In this document: piece after piece, positions 52,312 to 61,824 of the stretch
Layout: each line of letters opens with the position of its first letter
Position numbering within the stretch: position 1 is the stretch's first letter
Origin: Pseudoduganella albidiflava
GTDB taxonomy: Bacteria > Pseudomonadota > Gammaproteobacteria > Burkholderiales > Burkholderiaceae_D
Assembly (NCBI RefSeq): GCF_004322755.1
Contig: NZ_CP036401.1
Location: 6,510,001-6,574,000 of the forward strand
Direction of reading: 5' to 3'
Length of the DNA stretch: 64,000 nucleotides
Notes under the pieces: generated by a model
Seen by the model: only the letters and a program-made list of their open reading frames with translations
The model's database searches: none
What the model was told of the DNA's origin: nothing
Program-made: the position numbers and the translations under genes

Positions 52312-54795
52312 GTGAATTCGCCGATCATCCGCCATGCCGTACGCGCGGCCATGCTGGCCCTCGCCAGCGCTCCCCTGCTCGCACAGGAAAACGTCCAGCC
52401 GCCGCCAGCGACAGAACAGGCGGCGGATGCTCCCCATGATGTCGTGATCGTGACCGGCCGCGCCGGTGCCGGTACCCGCACCAAATCGAAGGCCAGCTAT
52501 TCGATCACCACGATCGACGAGGACGCGCTGCGAATGCAGGCCCCCACGTCGGTGACGGAAGCGCTGAAATCGGTCCCCGGGTTCTGGGTCGAAGCTTCCG
52601 GCGGCGAAGCATCGGGCAATATTCGCGCTCGCGGTATTCCTGTCGATGGCTTCGGTTCGGTCACGCTGCTGGAAGACGGCATTCCGGTGCAGCACGATCC
52701 TTCGCTGGGCTACCTGAATGCCGACCAGGCATTCCGCCTCGACGAGACGATCGAACGCATCGAGGTCGTGCGCGGCGGCCCGTCGTCGGTGTTCTACACG
52801 AACGCGCCGGCCGGTGCGATCAACTTCCGTACGCGCGAGATCGGCGACACGGCGAGCGGCATCGTCAAGGTCGGCGCCGGCAATTTCGGCATGCGGCGCG
52901 TCGACTTCTGGGCCGGCACGCCACTCGGCAATGGCTGGAAAGGCGGTATCGGCGGCTTTTACCGCATCGACGACGGCATCCGCTCGCCCGGCTATCGCGC
53001 CAATGATGGTGGCCAGGTGCGCGTGCGACTGACGCGCATGCTCGACGGCGGCCGCATCGCCCTGGACTTCAAGCACCTGGACGACAAGGTGGCGCTGTTC
53101 CTCGGCATTCCGATGCGCACTTACCCGGATGGCGATATCGCGGCGATTCCCGGCTTCGACGGCAACCGCGGCACCGTGGCCGGGCCGCAGACCAGGGTGG
53201 TCGACATGCGGATGGGGAACGGCGCCACCTACCGTTTCGACAACGGCGAAGGCACGCACGTCAAGCGCAAGCAGTTCACCGTCGCGCTCGAGAAGGAACT
53301 GGGCGGCTGGAAGCTGGCCGAATCGCTGCGCCATTCCAGCACGGACACGCAGCGCAACGGCGTGTTCCCGAACCAGTTGCTGTCCAGCGAAGCCTTCCTG
53401 CGGCAATCGCAAGGCTTGCTGGCGCGCGTGCCGGGTGCCACGCGGCTGGCGCTGCGGCGCGTCGACGCGCCAGGGACGGATTACGCGGATCCGAACGGCC
53501 TGCTGCTGGTCGGCGGGCTGCGCGGCGTGACGATGCCGCTGGAGGAAACCGTCAACGACCTGCGCCTGTCCCGCAAGTTCGCCGCCGGCACGCAAACGCA
53601 CGACGTCACCCTTGGCTACTATTTTGCCCGCTTCACGCAGGGATTCGACCGTTATTCGTCGACCGTGCTGCTTGGCGCGCAAAGCCAGGCGCCGTTGCTG
53701 GACCTGGCCGGCCTCGACGCCGCCGGCCGCGTGGCCGGCACGATTACCGAGCGCGGCATCTACAATTACGGGTACGAATGGGAGCACGCGCGCGGCAAGT
53801 CGCGCACGCACGCGCTGTACCTGTCGGACGAATGGCAGGTCGACGAGCGCCTGCGCATCGATGGCGGCGTGCGCTGGGAAAAGGTGAATACGCGCGGCTG
53901 GACCGAGCGCGGTGCCAACGTCGATCTGGGCAAGTTCGCCACCTCGAAGATACGCACCGGTACCGGCGTGCTGGATTACTACGACAACGACTTCGACAAG
54001 ATGGGCTGGACGCTCGGCGCGAACTGGCAACTGGCGCGCACGTCGGGCGTGTTCGGCCGGTGGACCAAGGCGTTCCGCCTGCCGAACCTGTCGTCCTACA
54101 TTACCTCGCCGGCCGCGGTGCCGGTGATCCAGACGATGGACCTGGGCGAGCTGGGCTACAAGTACAGCAGCGCGATGCTGGAACTGTATCCCACCCTGTT
54201 CTATTCGAAGTACGACAACGTGGCGTACACGAACAACGTGTTTTCGATCGATAACGCGACATCGCGCCCACAGACCGGCTACGCATCGTCGCGTACCTTC
54301 GGCCTGGAGCTGGAAGGCCGGCTGTTCCCCAGCAGCCTGGTCGACCTGGGCTTCAACCTGACATTGCAGGATCCCGAGTACCGAGACCTGCGCTATACGG
54401 ACCGGGTCAACAACCTGCCGGTGCCGCGCGACTACTCGGGCAATGCGTTGATCCGCGTGCCGAAAGTGAGCGCCCGGCTGGTGCCCGGCGTGAACCTGCT
54501 GGGCGACAAGCTGCGCCTGCAACTGGCGTACGAATACCAGGGCAAGCGCTACGTGGACTCGGCCAACACCGTGGTCTTGCCCAAGTACCACATGCTGAAT
54601 TTCTCGGCGCGCTGGCAGGCCACGCCGGCGGTCGAGGCATTCCTGTACGTGGACAACGTGGAGAATTCGCAGGGCCTCACCGAAGGCAACCCGCGCGCCG
54701 GCGAACTGGCCAGCGCCGATGCCGGTGCCAACACGTTCATTGCCCGCCCGCTGCTGGGCCGCACCGTGCGCGCGGCACTGAAGTATGCGTTTTGA
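52312..54795 (+). CDS. TonB-dependent receptor (coupled to a PHP phosphoesterase)
   Basis: 827 residues starting at GTG 52312 with AAAGGA upstream. Signal peptide then ..VVIVTGRAGAGTRTKSKASY as the TonB-box and start of the plug; SVTEALKSVPGFWVEAS, IRARGIPVDGFGSVTLLEDG and IERIEVVRGGPSSVFYTNAP are plug motifs. The barrel ends with ..LLGRTVRAALKYAF, the typical aromatic C-terminus. The plug resembles siderophore-type receptors (FecA/FhuA-like). The stop overlaps the next gene's start by 11 bp, so both are made together. Confidence 0.93.
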   Translation: MNSPIIRHAVRAAMLALASAPLLAQENVQPPPATEQAADAPHDVVIVTGRAGAGTRTKSKASYSITTIDEDALRMQAPTSVTEALKSVPGFWVEASGGEASGNIRARGIPVDGFGSVTLLEDGIPVQHDPSLGYLNADQAFRLDETIERIEVVRGGPSSVFYTNAPAGAINFRTREIGDTASGIVKVGAGNFGMRRVDFWAGTPLGNGWKGGIGGFYRIDDGIRSPGYRANDGGQVRVRLTRMLDGGRIALDFKHLDDKVALFLGIPMRTYPDGDIAAIPGFDGNRGTVAGPQTRVVDMRMGNGATYRFDNGEGTHVKRKQFTVALEKELGGWKLAESLRHSSTDTQRNGVFPNQLLSSEAFLRQSQGLLARVPGATRLALRRVDAPGTDYADPNGLLLVGGLRGVTMPLEETVNDLRLSRKFAAGTQTHDVTLGYYFARFTQGFDRYSSTVLLGAQSQAPLLDLAGLDAAGRVAGTITERGIYNYGYEWEHARGKSRTHALYLSDEWQVDERLRIDGGVRWEKVNTRGWTERGANVDLGKFATSKIRTGTGVLDYYDNDFDKMGWTLGANWQLARTSGVFGRWTKAFRLPNLSSYITSPAAVPVIQTMDLGELGYKYSSAMLELYPTLFYSKYDNVAYTNNVFSIDNATSRPQTGYASSRTFGLELEGRLFPSSLVDLGFNLTLQDPEYRDLRYTDRVNNLPVPRDYSGNALIRVPKVSARLVPGVNLLGDKLRLQLAYEYQGKRYVDSANTVVLPKYHMLNFSARWQATPAVEAFLYVDNVENSQGLTEGNPRAGELASADAGANTFIARPLLGRTVRAALKYAF

Positions 54796-56212
54796 GCGGC
54801 TTGCCGGACTGGCCATCCTGCTGTGCGGCCTGCTGGAGCAGGCGGCCGCCCAGTCCACCGACCTGGTGTTGCACGGACGCCTGACCGGTACCGACCACCA
54901 GACCTACCGGGAAGTGCCGTTCGCGGTACCGCCCGGTGTCGACCGCGTGACCGTCACGTTCGACTACACGGGCAGGGAACAGCGCAGCGTGATCGACCTG
55001 GGCCTGATCGGCCCGGACGGCATGCCGCGCGGCTGGAGCGGGGGCAACAAGCGCACCTTCACGGTCGGTACCGTCGACGCCACGCCTTCCTACCTGGCGG
55101 TGCCGGCGCTGGCCGGGCAATGGGCGCTGCTGCTCGGCATTCCCAACATGCGCGCCAATGCCACCGCCGACTACACGGCGACAGTGACGTTCTCGCGCGG
55201 GCAGGCCTCGGATGACGCGGCGCTGGCCACCGGCGCACGCTGGTACCGCGGCGACCTGCACAGCCACACGGGGCACTCCGATGGCAGTTGCCGCAACCGC
55301 GGCGGTTCGGCCAGCGTGCCGTGCCCGCCGTTCGTTCTGGCGCAAGCCGCGGCGGCGCGCCGGCTGGACTTCCTGGCCGTCACTGAACACAACACCGTGT
55401 CGCATGCGCAGGCGCTGGGCGAACTGCAACCGTATTTCGATACGCTGCTGTTGATGCCCGGCCGCGAGATCACCACTTTTCATGGCCATGCCAACCTGTT
55501 CGGCACGCTGGCGCCGCTGGATTTCCGCCGCGGCTGGGATACGGTATTGAAGGATGCGCAGGCACTGCGTGGCCTGGTGTCGATCAACCACCCGGTGCGC
55601 CCGTCCGGCGAAGACTGCATGGGCTGCGGCTGGGACACGCGGACCGACATGGCGTTGGTGCAGGCGATCGAAGCCGTCAATGGCAAGGATGCCGGCACCC
55701 GCTGGTCCGGCATCCCCTTCTGGGAGGCGCAACTCGACCGGGGCTACCGGATCACGGCGATCGGTGGCAGCGACAGCCACCGGCCGGACGAGAGCCCGCC
55801 CGGAATACCGGCCACCGTCGTGCATGCGGCGGCGTTGTCGCAGTCGGCGATCCTGGACGGTATCCGAAAGGGCCACGTCTTCGTCGACATCGAAGGCTCG
55901 CCCGACCGGCTGCTGGACGTGCGTGCGGAAGCGAACGGCAACACCGCGATGATGGGCGATGCGCTCGATGCGCCGGCCGGCACGGCGGTACGGTTCCGCG
56001 TGCGAACGGCGGGGGTGGCGGGAGCGCGGCTGCGTATCGTCGACAACGGCAGGGAAATCACGCCGCTGGCGGACCCCACGGTGCGTGACGTGGATAGCGT
56101 ATTCACGCTGGCCGGCGACGGCAGGCCGCACTGGGTGCGCGTCGACGTAATCGCTGCCGCGGGGCACCTTCTGCTGCTGGGGAATCCGGTTTACCTGAAT
56201 GCGCGCCGGTAA
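54785..56212 (+). CDS. PHP-domain (CehA/McbA-type) metallohydrolase, secreted
   Basis: 475 residues from the ATG at 54785, inside the 3' end of the receptor gene. Signal peptide MRFERLAGLAILLCGLLEQAAA. An N-terminal beta domain (~25-145) precedes the PHP catalytic domain, which has DLHSHTGHSDGS (about residue 157), VTEHNTVSH, GREITTFHGHANLF, INHPVR and GGSDSHRPDE, the full set of metal ligands. CehA/McbA proteins are phosphoesterase-like hydrolases acting in the periplasm. Overlap with the TonB receptor suggests the receptor imports the substrate or its product; the substrate is unknown. Confidence 0.88.
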   Translation: MRFERLAGLAILLCGLLEQAAAQSTDLVLHGRLTGTDHQTYREVPFAVPPGVDRVTVTFDYTGREQRSVIDLGLIGPDGMPRGWSGGNKRTFTVGTVDATPSYLAVPALAGQWALLLGIPNMRANATADYTATVTFSRGQASDDAALATGARWYRGDLHSHTGHSDGSCRNRGGSASVPCPPFVLAQAAAARRLDFLAVTEHNTVSHAQALGELQPYFDTLLLMPGREITTFHGHANLFGTLAPLDFRRGWDTVLKDAQALRGLVSINHPVRPSGEDCMGCGWDTRTDMALVQAIEAVNGKDAGTRWSGIPFWEAQLDRGYRITAIGGSDSHRPDESPPGIPATVVHAAALSQSAILDGIRKGHVFVDIEGSPDRLLDVRAEANGNTAMMGDALDAPAGTAVRFRVRTAGVAGARLRIVDNGREITPLADPTVRDVDSVFTLAGDGRPHWVRVDVIAAAGHLLLLGNPVYLNARR

Positions 56213-56230
56213 GCCGGCATCGATGCCGCG

Positions 56231-56911
56231 CTATTCCTTCTTGCCGCGCCCCGGCAGCATGTCCCACAGCTTGGCGGCGCGCCGCACATTGGCTTTCAGC
56301 GCGTAGTCGATGGTGGCCAGCTGTTCCTGCATCGCTTCCTGCAGCACGCTGGCCGGATCGGCCGGGCCCAGCTTCAGGTAGGCATCGGCCTCGCCATAGT
56401 CGCGGTGGATTTCCATGCCGGCCTTCTTCGCGATGTGGATCATGATCTGGTTCGACGACAGGCAATGCATGGTCAGCGTGTCGACGTCGTGGTTACGGCA
56501 GACGATCGCGGCGCGCTCGAACAGCTTCGAACCGATGCCCAGCCCGCGCGCCGATTTCAATACCGACACGCCGAATTCGGCCACGCGGTCCTTGTCCGTG
56601 GCGCCGTGCTGTTCCGGCTGCCGTTCCGCGAATCCCAGGTGCCCCACCGCGACGAGACGGAACACGCGGTTGTAGACCCCGAACACGATGTCGCGGTCGA
56701 AGTCGATGCCCTCGACATACTTCGCCACCTGCTCGTCGGTGATGGGCGAACCGAAGCGCAGCAGGCGGTCGCGCCCTTCGATCTGCAGGAAATGCTTCAG
56801 CATGCGGCGCCGGTCCCGTTCGCGCAATTCCTTGACGGGAATGGTCGGCCGCGGTTCGGGGCGGCCCAGCCATTTGTGCAGCGGATTGCGGAACAGGTTC
56901 AAGCGCGCCAT
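56231..56911 (-). CDS. GNAT-family N-acetyltransferase
   Basis: 226 residues. A GNAT core with acetyl-CoA-binding stretch GVSVLKSARGLGIGSKLFERA and NQIMIHIAKKAGMEI. An N-terminal extension of ~50 residues is Arg-rich (MARLNLFRNPLHKWLGRPEP); a C-terminal helical region (LQEAMQEQLATIDYALKANV) is outside the core. Its ATG overlaps the cca stop by one base (TGATG). The substrate is unknown. Confidence 0.85.
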   Translation of the reverse strand: MARLNLFRNPLHKWLGRPEPRPTIPVKELRERDRRRMLKHFLQIEGRDRLLRFGSPITDEQVAKYVEGIDFDRDIVFGVYNRVFRLVAVGHLGFAERQPEQHGATDKDRVAEFGVSVLKSARGLGIGSKLFERAAIVCRNHDVDTLTMHCLSSNQIMIHIAKKAGMEIHRDYGEADAYLKLGPADPASVLQEAMQEQLATIDYALKANVRRAAKLWDMLPGRGKKE

Positions 56912-58239
56912 CAGCGTGCTCCCGCGCCGCCTGGCGTGTGCGCCGCCGGCTGATTCGTCTCGTTCCGCTCGTTCGTCCCGTTCGCCTCGTCCACCTCATC
57001 CCGCTCGTCGGGCCGGGCCAGCGCTTCGCGCACCGCGCGCACCCGGGCTTCCCGCACCAGCTCGGGAATACGCTCCGGCTGTTCCGTGCAGGCCTGGGCG
57101 ATTTCGCCGGCGTTGACGCCACGCGCGGCGGCCAATGCCCGCTCCAGGTAGTCGCGCTGCGGGAATGGCGCGTCGCGGAACGAGCCGCCGGGGCCTTCCC
57201 GGCCGCGCGCATCGCATTCGGACACTTGCAGCAACTGCAGGAAGCGGGCCGGCTTGCGGAACGCATCGCTGCGTTCGAACAGCTTCACGATGGTGTTGCA
57301 GCGCAGTTCCAGCGCGCGTGCCACGTTGCCGTGCTCGCGCGCGCCCAGCACCGCCAGGTCGCGGCACTCGGTCGGCACCTTCAGCCGCGCGCACACGTCC
57401 TTCACCAGCGTGGCGCCGAGGCCTTCATGGCCATGGTGGGCCGGCCATTGATCCGCCGGCGTGGCGCCCTTGCCCAGGTCGTGCAGCAGCGCCGCGAAAC
57501 GTACCGGCAAGTCGCAACACTGCCGCGCCGCGTAATCGACCACCTGTTCCAGGTGGATGCCGGTATCGACTTCCGGATGCCATTTCTCGGGCTGGGGCAC
57601 GCCCCACAGGCGGTCTAGTTCCGGCACGATGCGCGCCAGCGCGCCGCAGTCGCGCAATACCTGCAGCATGCGCGACGGCCGCTGCTCCATCAGGCCGCGC
57701 GACAGTTCCTGCCACACGCGCTCGGGCACCAGCGCATCGACTTCGCCTTCGTCGACCATGCGGCGCATCAGGGCATTGGTTTCCGGCGCCACCGTGAAAT
57801 CGGTGAAGCGGGCGGCAAAGCGGGCCACGCGCAGGATGCGCACCGGGTCTTCGGCAAACGCGTCCGACACATGGCGGAACAGGCGGCGGGCGATGTCGCC
57901 GCGGCCATCGAACGGATCGGTCAGCGTGCCATCGGCGGCGCGGGCGATCGCGTTGATCGTCAGGTCGCGGCGCACCAGGTCCTGCTCCAGCGTCACGTCC
58001 GGCGCGGTGTGGAAGACGAAACCCTTGTAGCCGGGCGCGGTCTTGCGCTCGGTGCGGGCCAGCGCATATTCCTCGTGGGTTTCCGGGTGCAGGAATACGG
58101 GGAAATCCTTGCCGACGGCGCGGAAGCCCTGCCCCACCATCTGTTCCGGCGTGGCGCCGACAACGACGTGGTCATGGTCCTTGACGGGCAGTCCCAGCAG
58201 TTCATCGCGGACGGCACCGCCAACCACATAGGTCTTCAT
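56911..58239 (-). CDS. cca: CCA tRNA nucleotidyltransferase (multifunctional, with HD domain)
   Basis: 442 residues. The N-terminal nucleotidyltransferase has VVGGAVRDELLG and KDHDHVVVGATPE, with the catalytic pair D21/D23. The neck/body has RRDLTINAIA and DPVRILRVARFAARF. The C-terminal HD domain (HLEQVVDYAAR, FAALLHDLGKG) provides phosphodiesterase/phosphatase activity. It adds CCA to tRNA 3' ends. The last ~30 residues are a low-complexity repeat of 9-bp period (DEV-DEA-NGT-NER-NET; 56954-57007). Start overlaps the GST stop (ATGA). Confidence 0.95.
   Translation of the reverse strand: MKTYVVGGAVRDELLGLPVKDHDHVVVGATPEQMVGQGFRAVGKDFPVFLHPETHEEYALARTERKTAPGYKGFVFHTAPDVTLEQDLVRRDLTINAIARAADGTLTDPFDGRGDIARRLFRHVSDAFAEDPVRILRVARFAARFTDFTVAPETNALMRRMVDEGEVDALVPERVWQELSRGLMEQRPSRMLQVLRDCGALARIVPELDRLWGVPQPEKWHPEVDTGIHLEQVVDYAARQCCDLPVRFAALLHDLGKGATPADQWPAHHGHEGLGATLVKDVCARLKVPTECRDLAVLGAREHGNVARALELRCNTIVKLFERSDAFRKPARFLQLLQVSECDARGREGPGGSFRDAPFPQRDYLERALAAARGVNAGEIAQACTEQPERIPELVREARVRAVREALARPDERDEVDEANGTNERNETNQPAAHTPGGAGAR
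56954..57007 (-). repeat. 9-bp-period degenerate tandem repeat in the cca 3' end
   Basis: Six units read on the plus strand: GTCTCGTTC, CGCTCGTTC, GTCCCGTTC, GCCTCGTCC, ACCTCATCC, CGCTCGTCG. In the cca frame they give a repeated (D/N)-(E/G)-x tripeptide tail outside the conserved protein. Confidence 0.8.
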
Positions 58240-58949
58240 TCCTGCTCCAGGCTCCCTGCCGCGCTTTCGCCCGCTTCGGCATGCGCCTCCTCGATCCAGC
58301 GCGCCACGGCCGGGTGCCGGGTGATCCGTTCGCAGTAGGCCGACAGCGCCGGCGGCAATGCCACGTCATAGGTATTGAAGCGGGTGACGACCGGGGCGAA
58401 GAACGCGTCCGCCAGGGAAAAATCGCCGAACAGGAATTCGTTGTGGCCGAAGCGGCAAAGGCATTCTTCCCAGATTTCGCTGACGCGGCCGATGTCGGCC
58501 TGCGTTTCCGGCGTGCGGCCCTGGCCGCGCAGGCTGGCGCTGATATTCATCGGCATGTTGCTGCGCAGGCCCGCGAAGCTCGAGTGCATTTCGGCGCAGA
58601 TCGAGCGCGCGGTGGCGCGCGCCGCCACGTCCTGCGGCCACAGGTGCTTGTCGGGGAATTGCTCGGCCAGGTACTCGCAGATCGCCAAACTGTCCCAGAT
58701 CGTGATGTCGCCGGCCAGCAGCACGGGCACGCGGCCGCTGTGCGTGTAGCGGGCGATGGTGCCGGAGGTTTCCGGGCGGTCCAGCTTCACGCGCACTTCG
58801 GTGAACGGGATGTTGAAGGCGGTCATGGCCACCCACGGCCGCATCGACCACGAAGACAGGTTCTTGTTGCCGATGACGAGCGTGAGGCCGGGCTGGCGCG
58901 CGGCGGCGAGGGTGTTGCTCAGTGTAGGGTCGAGTTCGATCGTTTGCAT
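58236..58949 (-). CDS. Glutathione S-transferase family protein
   Basis: 237 residues from the ATG at 58949 (MQTIELDPTLSNTLAAARQP); a longer frame adds an Arg-rich stretch of 53 residues that overlaps the transglycosylase end. The thioredoxin-fold N-domain has NKNLSSWSMRPW (Ser as active residue), RVPVLLAGDITIWDSLAICEYLAE, then the helical C-domain (FLFGDFSLADAFFAPVVTRF). The substrate is unknown. The stop overlaps the cca start. Confidence 0.88.
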   Translation of the reverse strand: MQTIELDPTLSNTLAAARQPGLTLVIGNKNLSSWSMRPWVAMTAFNIPFTEVRVKLDRPETSGTIARYTHSGRVPVLLAGDITIWDSLAICEYLAEQFPDKHLWPQDVAARATARSICAEMHSSFAGLRSNMPMNISASLRGQGRTPETQADIGRVSEIWEECLCRFGHNEFLFGDFSLADAFFAPVVTRFNTYDVALPPALSAYCERITRHPAVARWIEEAHAEAGESAAGSLEQE

Positions 58950-59013
58950 GAAGGTGGAAAATGCGGTGGCAAATGCGGTGGAGGATGCGGGAAAGTAGGC
59001 GAGCGCGCCGGAA

Positions 59014-61041
59014 TCAGCGGCTCGAAAAACTGGTCTGCTGCGGTTCCTGGCCGCGCGGGTCCGGCTCGCGCATGTCCTTCTCGCTGTAGCCCTTCGGCGT
59101 GACGACACCCAGCCGCGCCTTCATCGATTGCGGCCGCCCTTCGAACAGCGCCGCGTAATAGGTGGCATTGGTCATCACGTTCTTCACATAGCCGCGCGTT
59201 TCGGAGTACGGAATCGATTCGATGAACACGGTGGCATCCATCGGCTTGTCCAGCTTCGAGCGCCATGAGCGCAGCCGGCCGGGACCGGCGTTGTACGCGG
59301 CGGTGGCCAGTACCTGCGAACCGTCCATGCTGCCCAGGACCATGTTCATGTAGTTGGCGCCCAGCAGGATGTTGGTGCGCACGTCCGTCAGCATGTCCTG
59401 CACGAAATTCGTCAGGCCGATCTTGTTGGCCACCCAGCGCCCGGTGGAAGGCATTACCTGCATCAGGCCCGACGCCCCCGCGCTCGACTGCGCGTTCATC
59501 ACGAAACGCGACTCCTGCCGGATCAGGCCGTAGACCCAGGCGCGGTCGAGGCCCAGGGTATTCGTGGTGGGGCGCATGATTTCATCGTGCGGTGCCGGGT
59601 AGCGGTGCGTGTAGTCGGCCAGCGCGCGGGTGCGCTCGGACGTGTACACCATGCGGTCGAGAATATGGTGCTGGCGCGCATACTCGGCAGCGGCGATCAG
59701 CTCGCGGTCGGACAGGTGCCGCACTTCCCAGTTCCACTCGCGCAGGCCTTCGAAACGCAGGCGCATGTCGAAGAATTTCAGGGCGCGGCGGATACCCGGG
59801 TTGGTGGCGATCGCGGCGATTTCCTGCGCCGTCACCGGCGCGCCGGGCGCCGGGATGGTGACCGTGCGGCCCAGTTCCTCGGCGGCCAGCAGGCCGTAGT
59901 AATCCTCGCGGTCGGCAATGCTCTGGTACAGGAACTGCGCCTCGGGCGTCATGCGGCCGCCGGCCAGCGCCACGAACGTGCGCGCCTGCCAGTACACCCA
60001 GGTGGGATCCTGCCGCAGTTGTGCCGGCATGGCCGCGAGGTAGTCGCGCACCAGTTGCCAGTTGCCGTCGCGCAGCGCATAGCGGGTGCGCCACTGGTGC
60101 TGGTCGATCGATAGCGGCGCCCCATTGGCGCGGCGCCAGTAGCCGGACGTTTCCGGGTCCACCGCATACGATGCCGGCAGGGCGATATTGGCCCAGCCGA
60201 TCGCCTGCTCCTGCGGCGTCAGCCTCGGCAATGCTTTCTCGAGCGCCAGCACCGAAAGCTTGACACTGGTGCGGGCGGCCCGGCCCAGCGCGACCAGGAA
60301 CACTTCGCGGTCGGCCTTCGTGTCGCCGACGCCTTTTGCCAGCACCACGGCAGGAACGTCGATCGCCTGGGCGATCTTCTTGTCCGAGCCATTGAGCAGC
60401 ATGATCGTGCGGCGTGCCGGGCCGGTGGCTTTCGTTTCACCGGCAAGGCGCACCTGCGCCCACAGGTCTTCCTGGCTGAACTGGCCGGTCTGCGCGAGCG
60501 ACGCGATCAGCGCGCTGCAGCCCTCGCCGTAATACGGCGGATAGATCAGCAGCGTGCGGGCGTCCGTGGCCACGTTCTCGCCTTTCGACAGGCGCGACAG
60601 CAAGGCATAGCACTTGACCTGGGTATCGTCCTTCAGCACGAACAGCGGATACTGCTGGTCGAACAGGGCCCATTCGCGCTTGCGGCCCAGTTCCAGCAGC
60701 CAGTCGTTGCGCAGGCGGTCGGCAATCGCCGTGCCTTCGTAGCGCTGCAGGAAAGCCAGGATCTCGGCCGAGGTGGCGGCCGTGAAATGGGATTTCAGCC
60801 GATAATAATCAACGTAGGACGGAATGGCATAGTCGCTCAGCCGTGCCGCATAGAACTCGGCCTTGGTGGCGTCGTTGCGGCGCACCGAGTCGCGCAGCAG
60901 CAGGAACGCATCGTCCTCCTTGCGGCTGTCGCCCAGGTCTTGCGGGATGGCGAGGGGCGTGATGGCGCAGGAAATCGCGAGCAGTGCGCCGGCTATCCAT
61001 TTCGACGGGGAAATCAAGATACGACTCTCAAAAAGTGACAT
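59014..61041 (-). CDS. slt: Soluble lytic murein transglycosylase (Slt70-like)
   Basis: 675 residues from the ATG at 61041 (MSLFESRILISPSKWIAGAL, a signal peptide ending near residue 30). A long superhelical U-domain precedes the C-terminal catalytic domain, with Glu ~510 in GLIRQESRF, then GASGLMQVMPSTG, TNILLGANYMN and AAYNAGPGR, all transglycosylase hallmarks. It cleaves peptidoglycan in the periplasm to anhydro-MurNAc products. The ATG shares CATG with the divergent formyl-THF cyclo-ligase ATG. Confidence 0.92.
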   Translation of the reverse strand: MSLFESRILISPSKWIAGALLAISCAITPLAIPQDLGDSRKEDDAFLLLRDSVRRNDATKAEFYAARLSDYAIPSYVDYYRLKSHFTAATSAEILAFLQRYEGTAIADRLRNDWLLELGRKREWALFDQQYPLFVLKDDTQVKCYALLSRLSKGENVATDARTLLIYPPYYGEGCSALIASLAQTGQFSQEDLWAQVRLAGETKATGPARRTIMLLNGSDKKIAQAIDVPAVVLAKGVGDTKADREVFLVALGRAARTSVKLSVLALEKALPRLTPQEQAIGWANIALPASYAVDPETSGYWRRANGAPLSIDQHQWRTRYALRDGNWQLVRDYLAAMPAQLRQDPTWVYWQARTFVALAGGRMTPEAQFLYQSIADREDYYGLLAAEELGRTVTIPAPGAPVTAQEIAAIATNPGIRRALKFFDMRLRFEGLREWNWEVRHLSDRELIAAAEYARQHHILDRMVYTSERTRALADYTHRYPAPHDEIMRPTTNTLGLDRAWVYGLIRQESRFVMNAQSSAGASGLMQVMPSTGRWVANKIGLTNFVQDMLTDVRTNILLGANYMNMVLGSMDGSQVLATAAYNAGPGRLRSWRSKLDKPMDATVFIESIPYSETRGYVKNVMTNATYYAALFEGRPQSMKARLGVVTPKGYSEKDMREPDPRGQEPQQTSFSSR

Positions 61042-61645
61042 GACCAGCGACCCTAGAATAACACGCCTGACTGAAGGGCTACCACCCGCCAGCGTACAGA
61101 CGGCCGCGGCGGAAAAGGCTACGTTGCGCAAGCAATTGCTGGCTGAACGGCGCAACTTGCCGGCCGATACCCGCGCGCAGTGGGATGCCGACCTCTGCCG
61201 GCACATCGTGCAGTGGTGGCATGAAGCAAGAGTGGACACGCTGGGCGTCTACTGGCCGCTGCGCGACGAACCCGACCTGCACCCCGCCTATGCCGAACTG
61301 GCGCGGCTGGGCGTGCGCCTGCTGTTGCCGGTCGTGCTGAAGCGCGATGCGCCGCTGGACTTCGCGGCCTGGCAGATCGGCGAGCCGCTGGTGAAGGATG
61401 CGATGGGCATCGCGGTGCCGGCCGACTTGCGGATCGCGCCCTGCCCGCCGGCCCTGCTGGTCCCCTGCCTGGGCTTCAACGCGCAAGGCTACCGGCTGGG
61501 CTATGGCGGCGGCTTCTACGATCGCACGCTGGAGAAGGCGCCGCGGCCGGCGACGGTGGGCATCGCCTATTCCTGCCTCGCCGCCGAGTTCGGCAGCGAC
61601 GGCCACGACATCGCGCTGGACCGTATCATCACCGAAGCGGGATGA
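61040..61645 (+). CDS. 5-Formyltetrahydrofolate cyclo-ligase
   Basis: 201 residues from the ATG at 61040. ATLRKQLLAERRNLP at the N-terminus and the family signature VPCLGFNAQGYRLGYGGGFYDRTL near the C-terminus. It uses ATP to convert 5-formyl-THF to 5,10-methenyl-THF. The first ~25 residues precede the conserved region, so a later start is possible. Divergent from slt with overlapping start codons. metF lies downstream on the other strand. Confidence 0.9.
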   Translation: MTSDPRITRLTEGLPPASVQTAAAEKATLRKQLLAERRNLPADTRAQWDADLCRHIVQWWHEARVDTLGVYWPLRDEPDLHPAYAELARLGVRLLLPVVLKRDAPLDFAAWQIGEPLVKDAMGIAVPADLRIAPCPPALLVPCLGFNAQGYRLGYGGGFYDRTLEKAPRPATVGIAYSCLAAEFGSDGHDIALDRIITEAG

Positions 61646-61679
61646 ATGTTGCTTCAAAAATGGGGACGTACACCTAATG

Positions 61680-61803
61680 CCGCTTCGATAAGCCCACCCC
61701 CAGTGCAAATTCCGGGGTCAGACCCGGCGGGTCTGACCCCAGCCCTTCGCTGTTGGGGTGAATGCATGCGCTTCCAATGTGTCGGGTAACGCTTAACTTA
61801 ACA
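61680..61803 (-). repeat. Dispersed palindromic element, copy 2 (inverted relative to copy 1)
   Basis: Reverse complement matches copy 1 (41832-41956) almost base for base: the GCGCATGCATTCACCCC, AACAGCGAAGGGCT and AATTTGCACT segments are shared. The central hairpin is at 61714-61740 (GGGGTCAGACCC-GGC-GGGTCTGACCCC). AAAAATGGGGACGT (61657-61670) precedes it in the same direction as before copy 1. It sits between the cyclo-ligase and metF 3' ends. Confidence 0.9.
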
Positions 61804-61824
61804 GCACTAGGGCCCGCCCCTATA

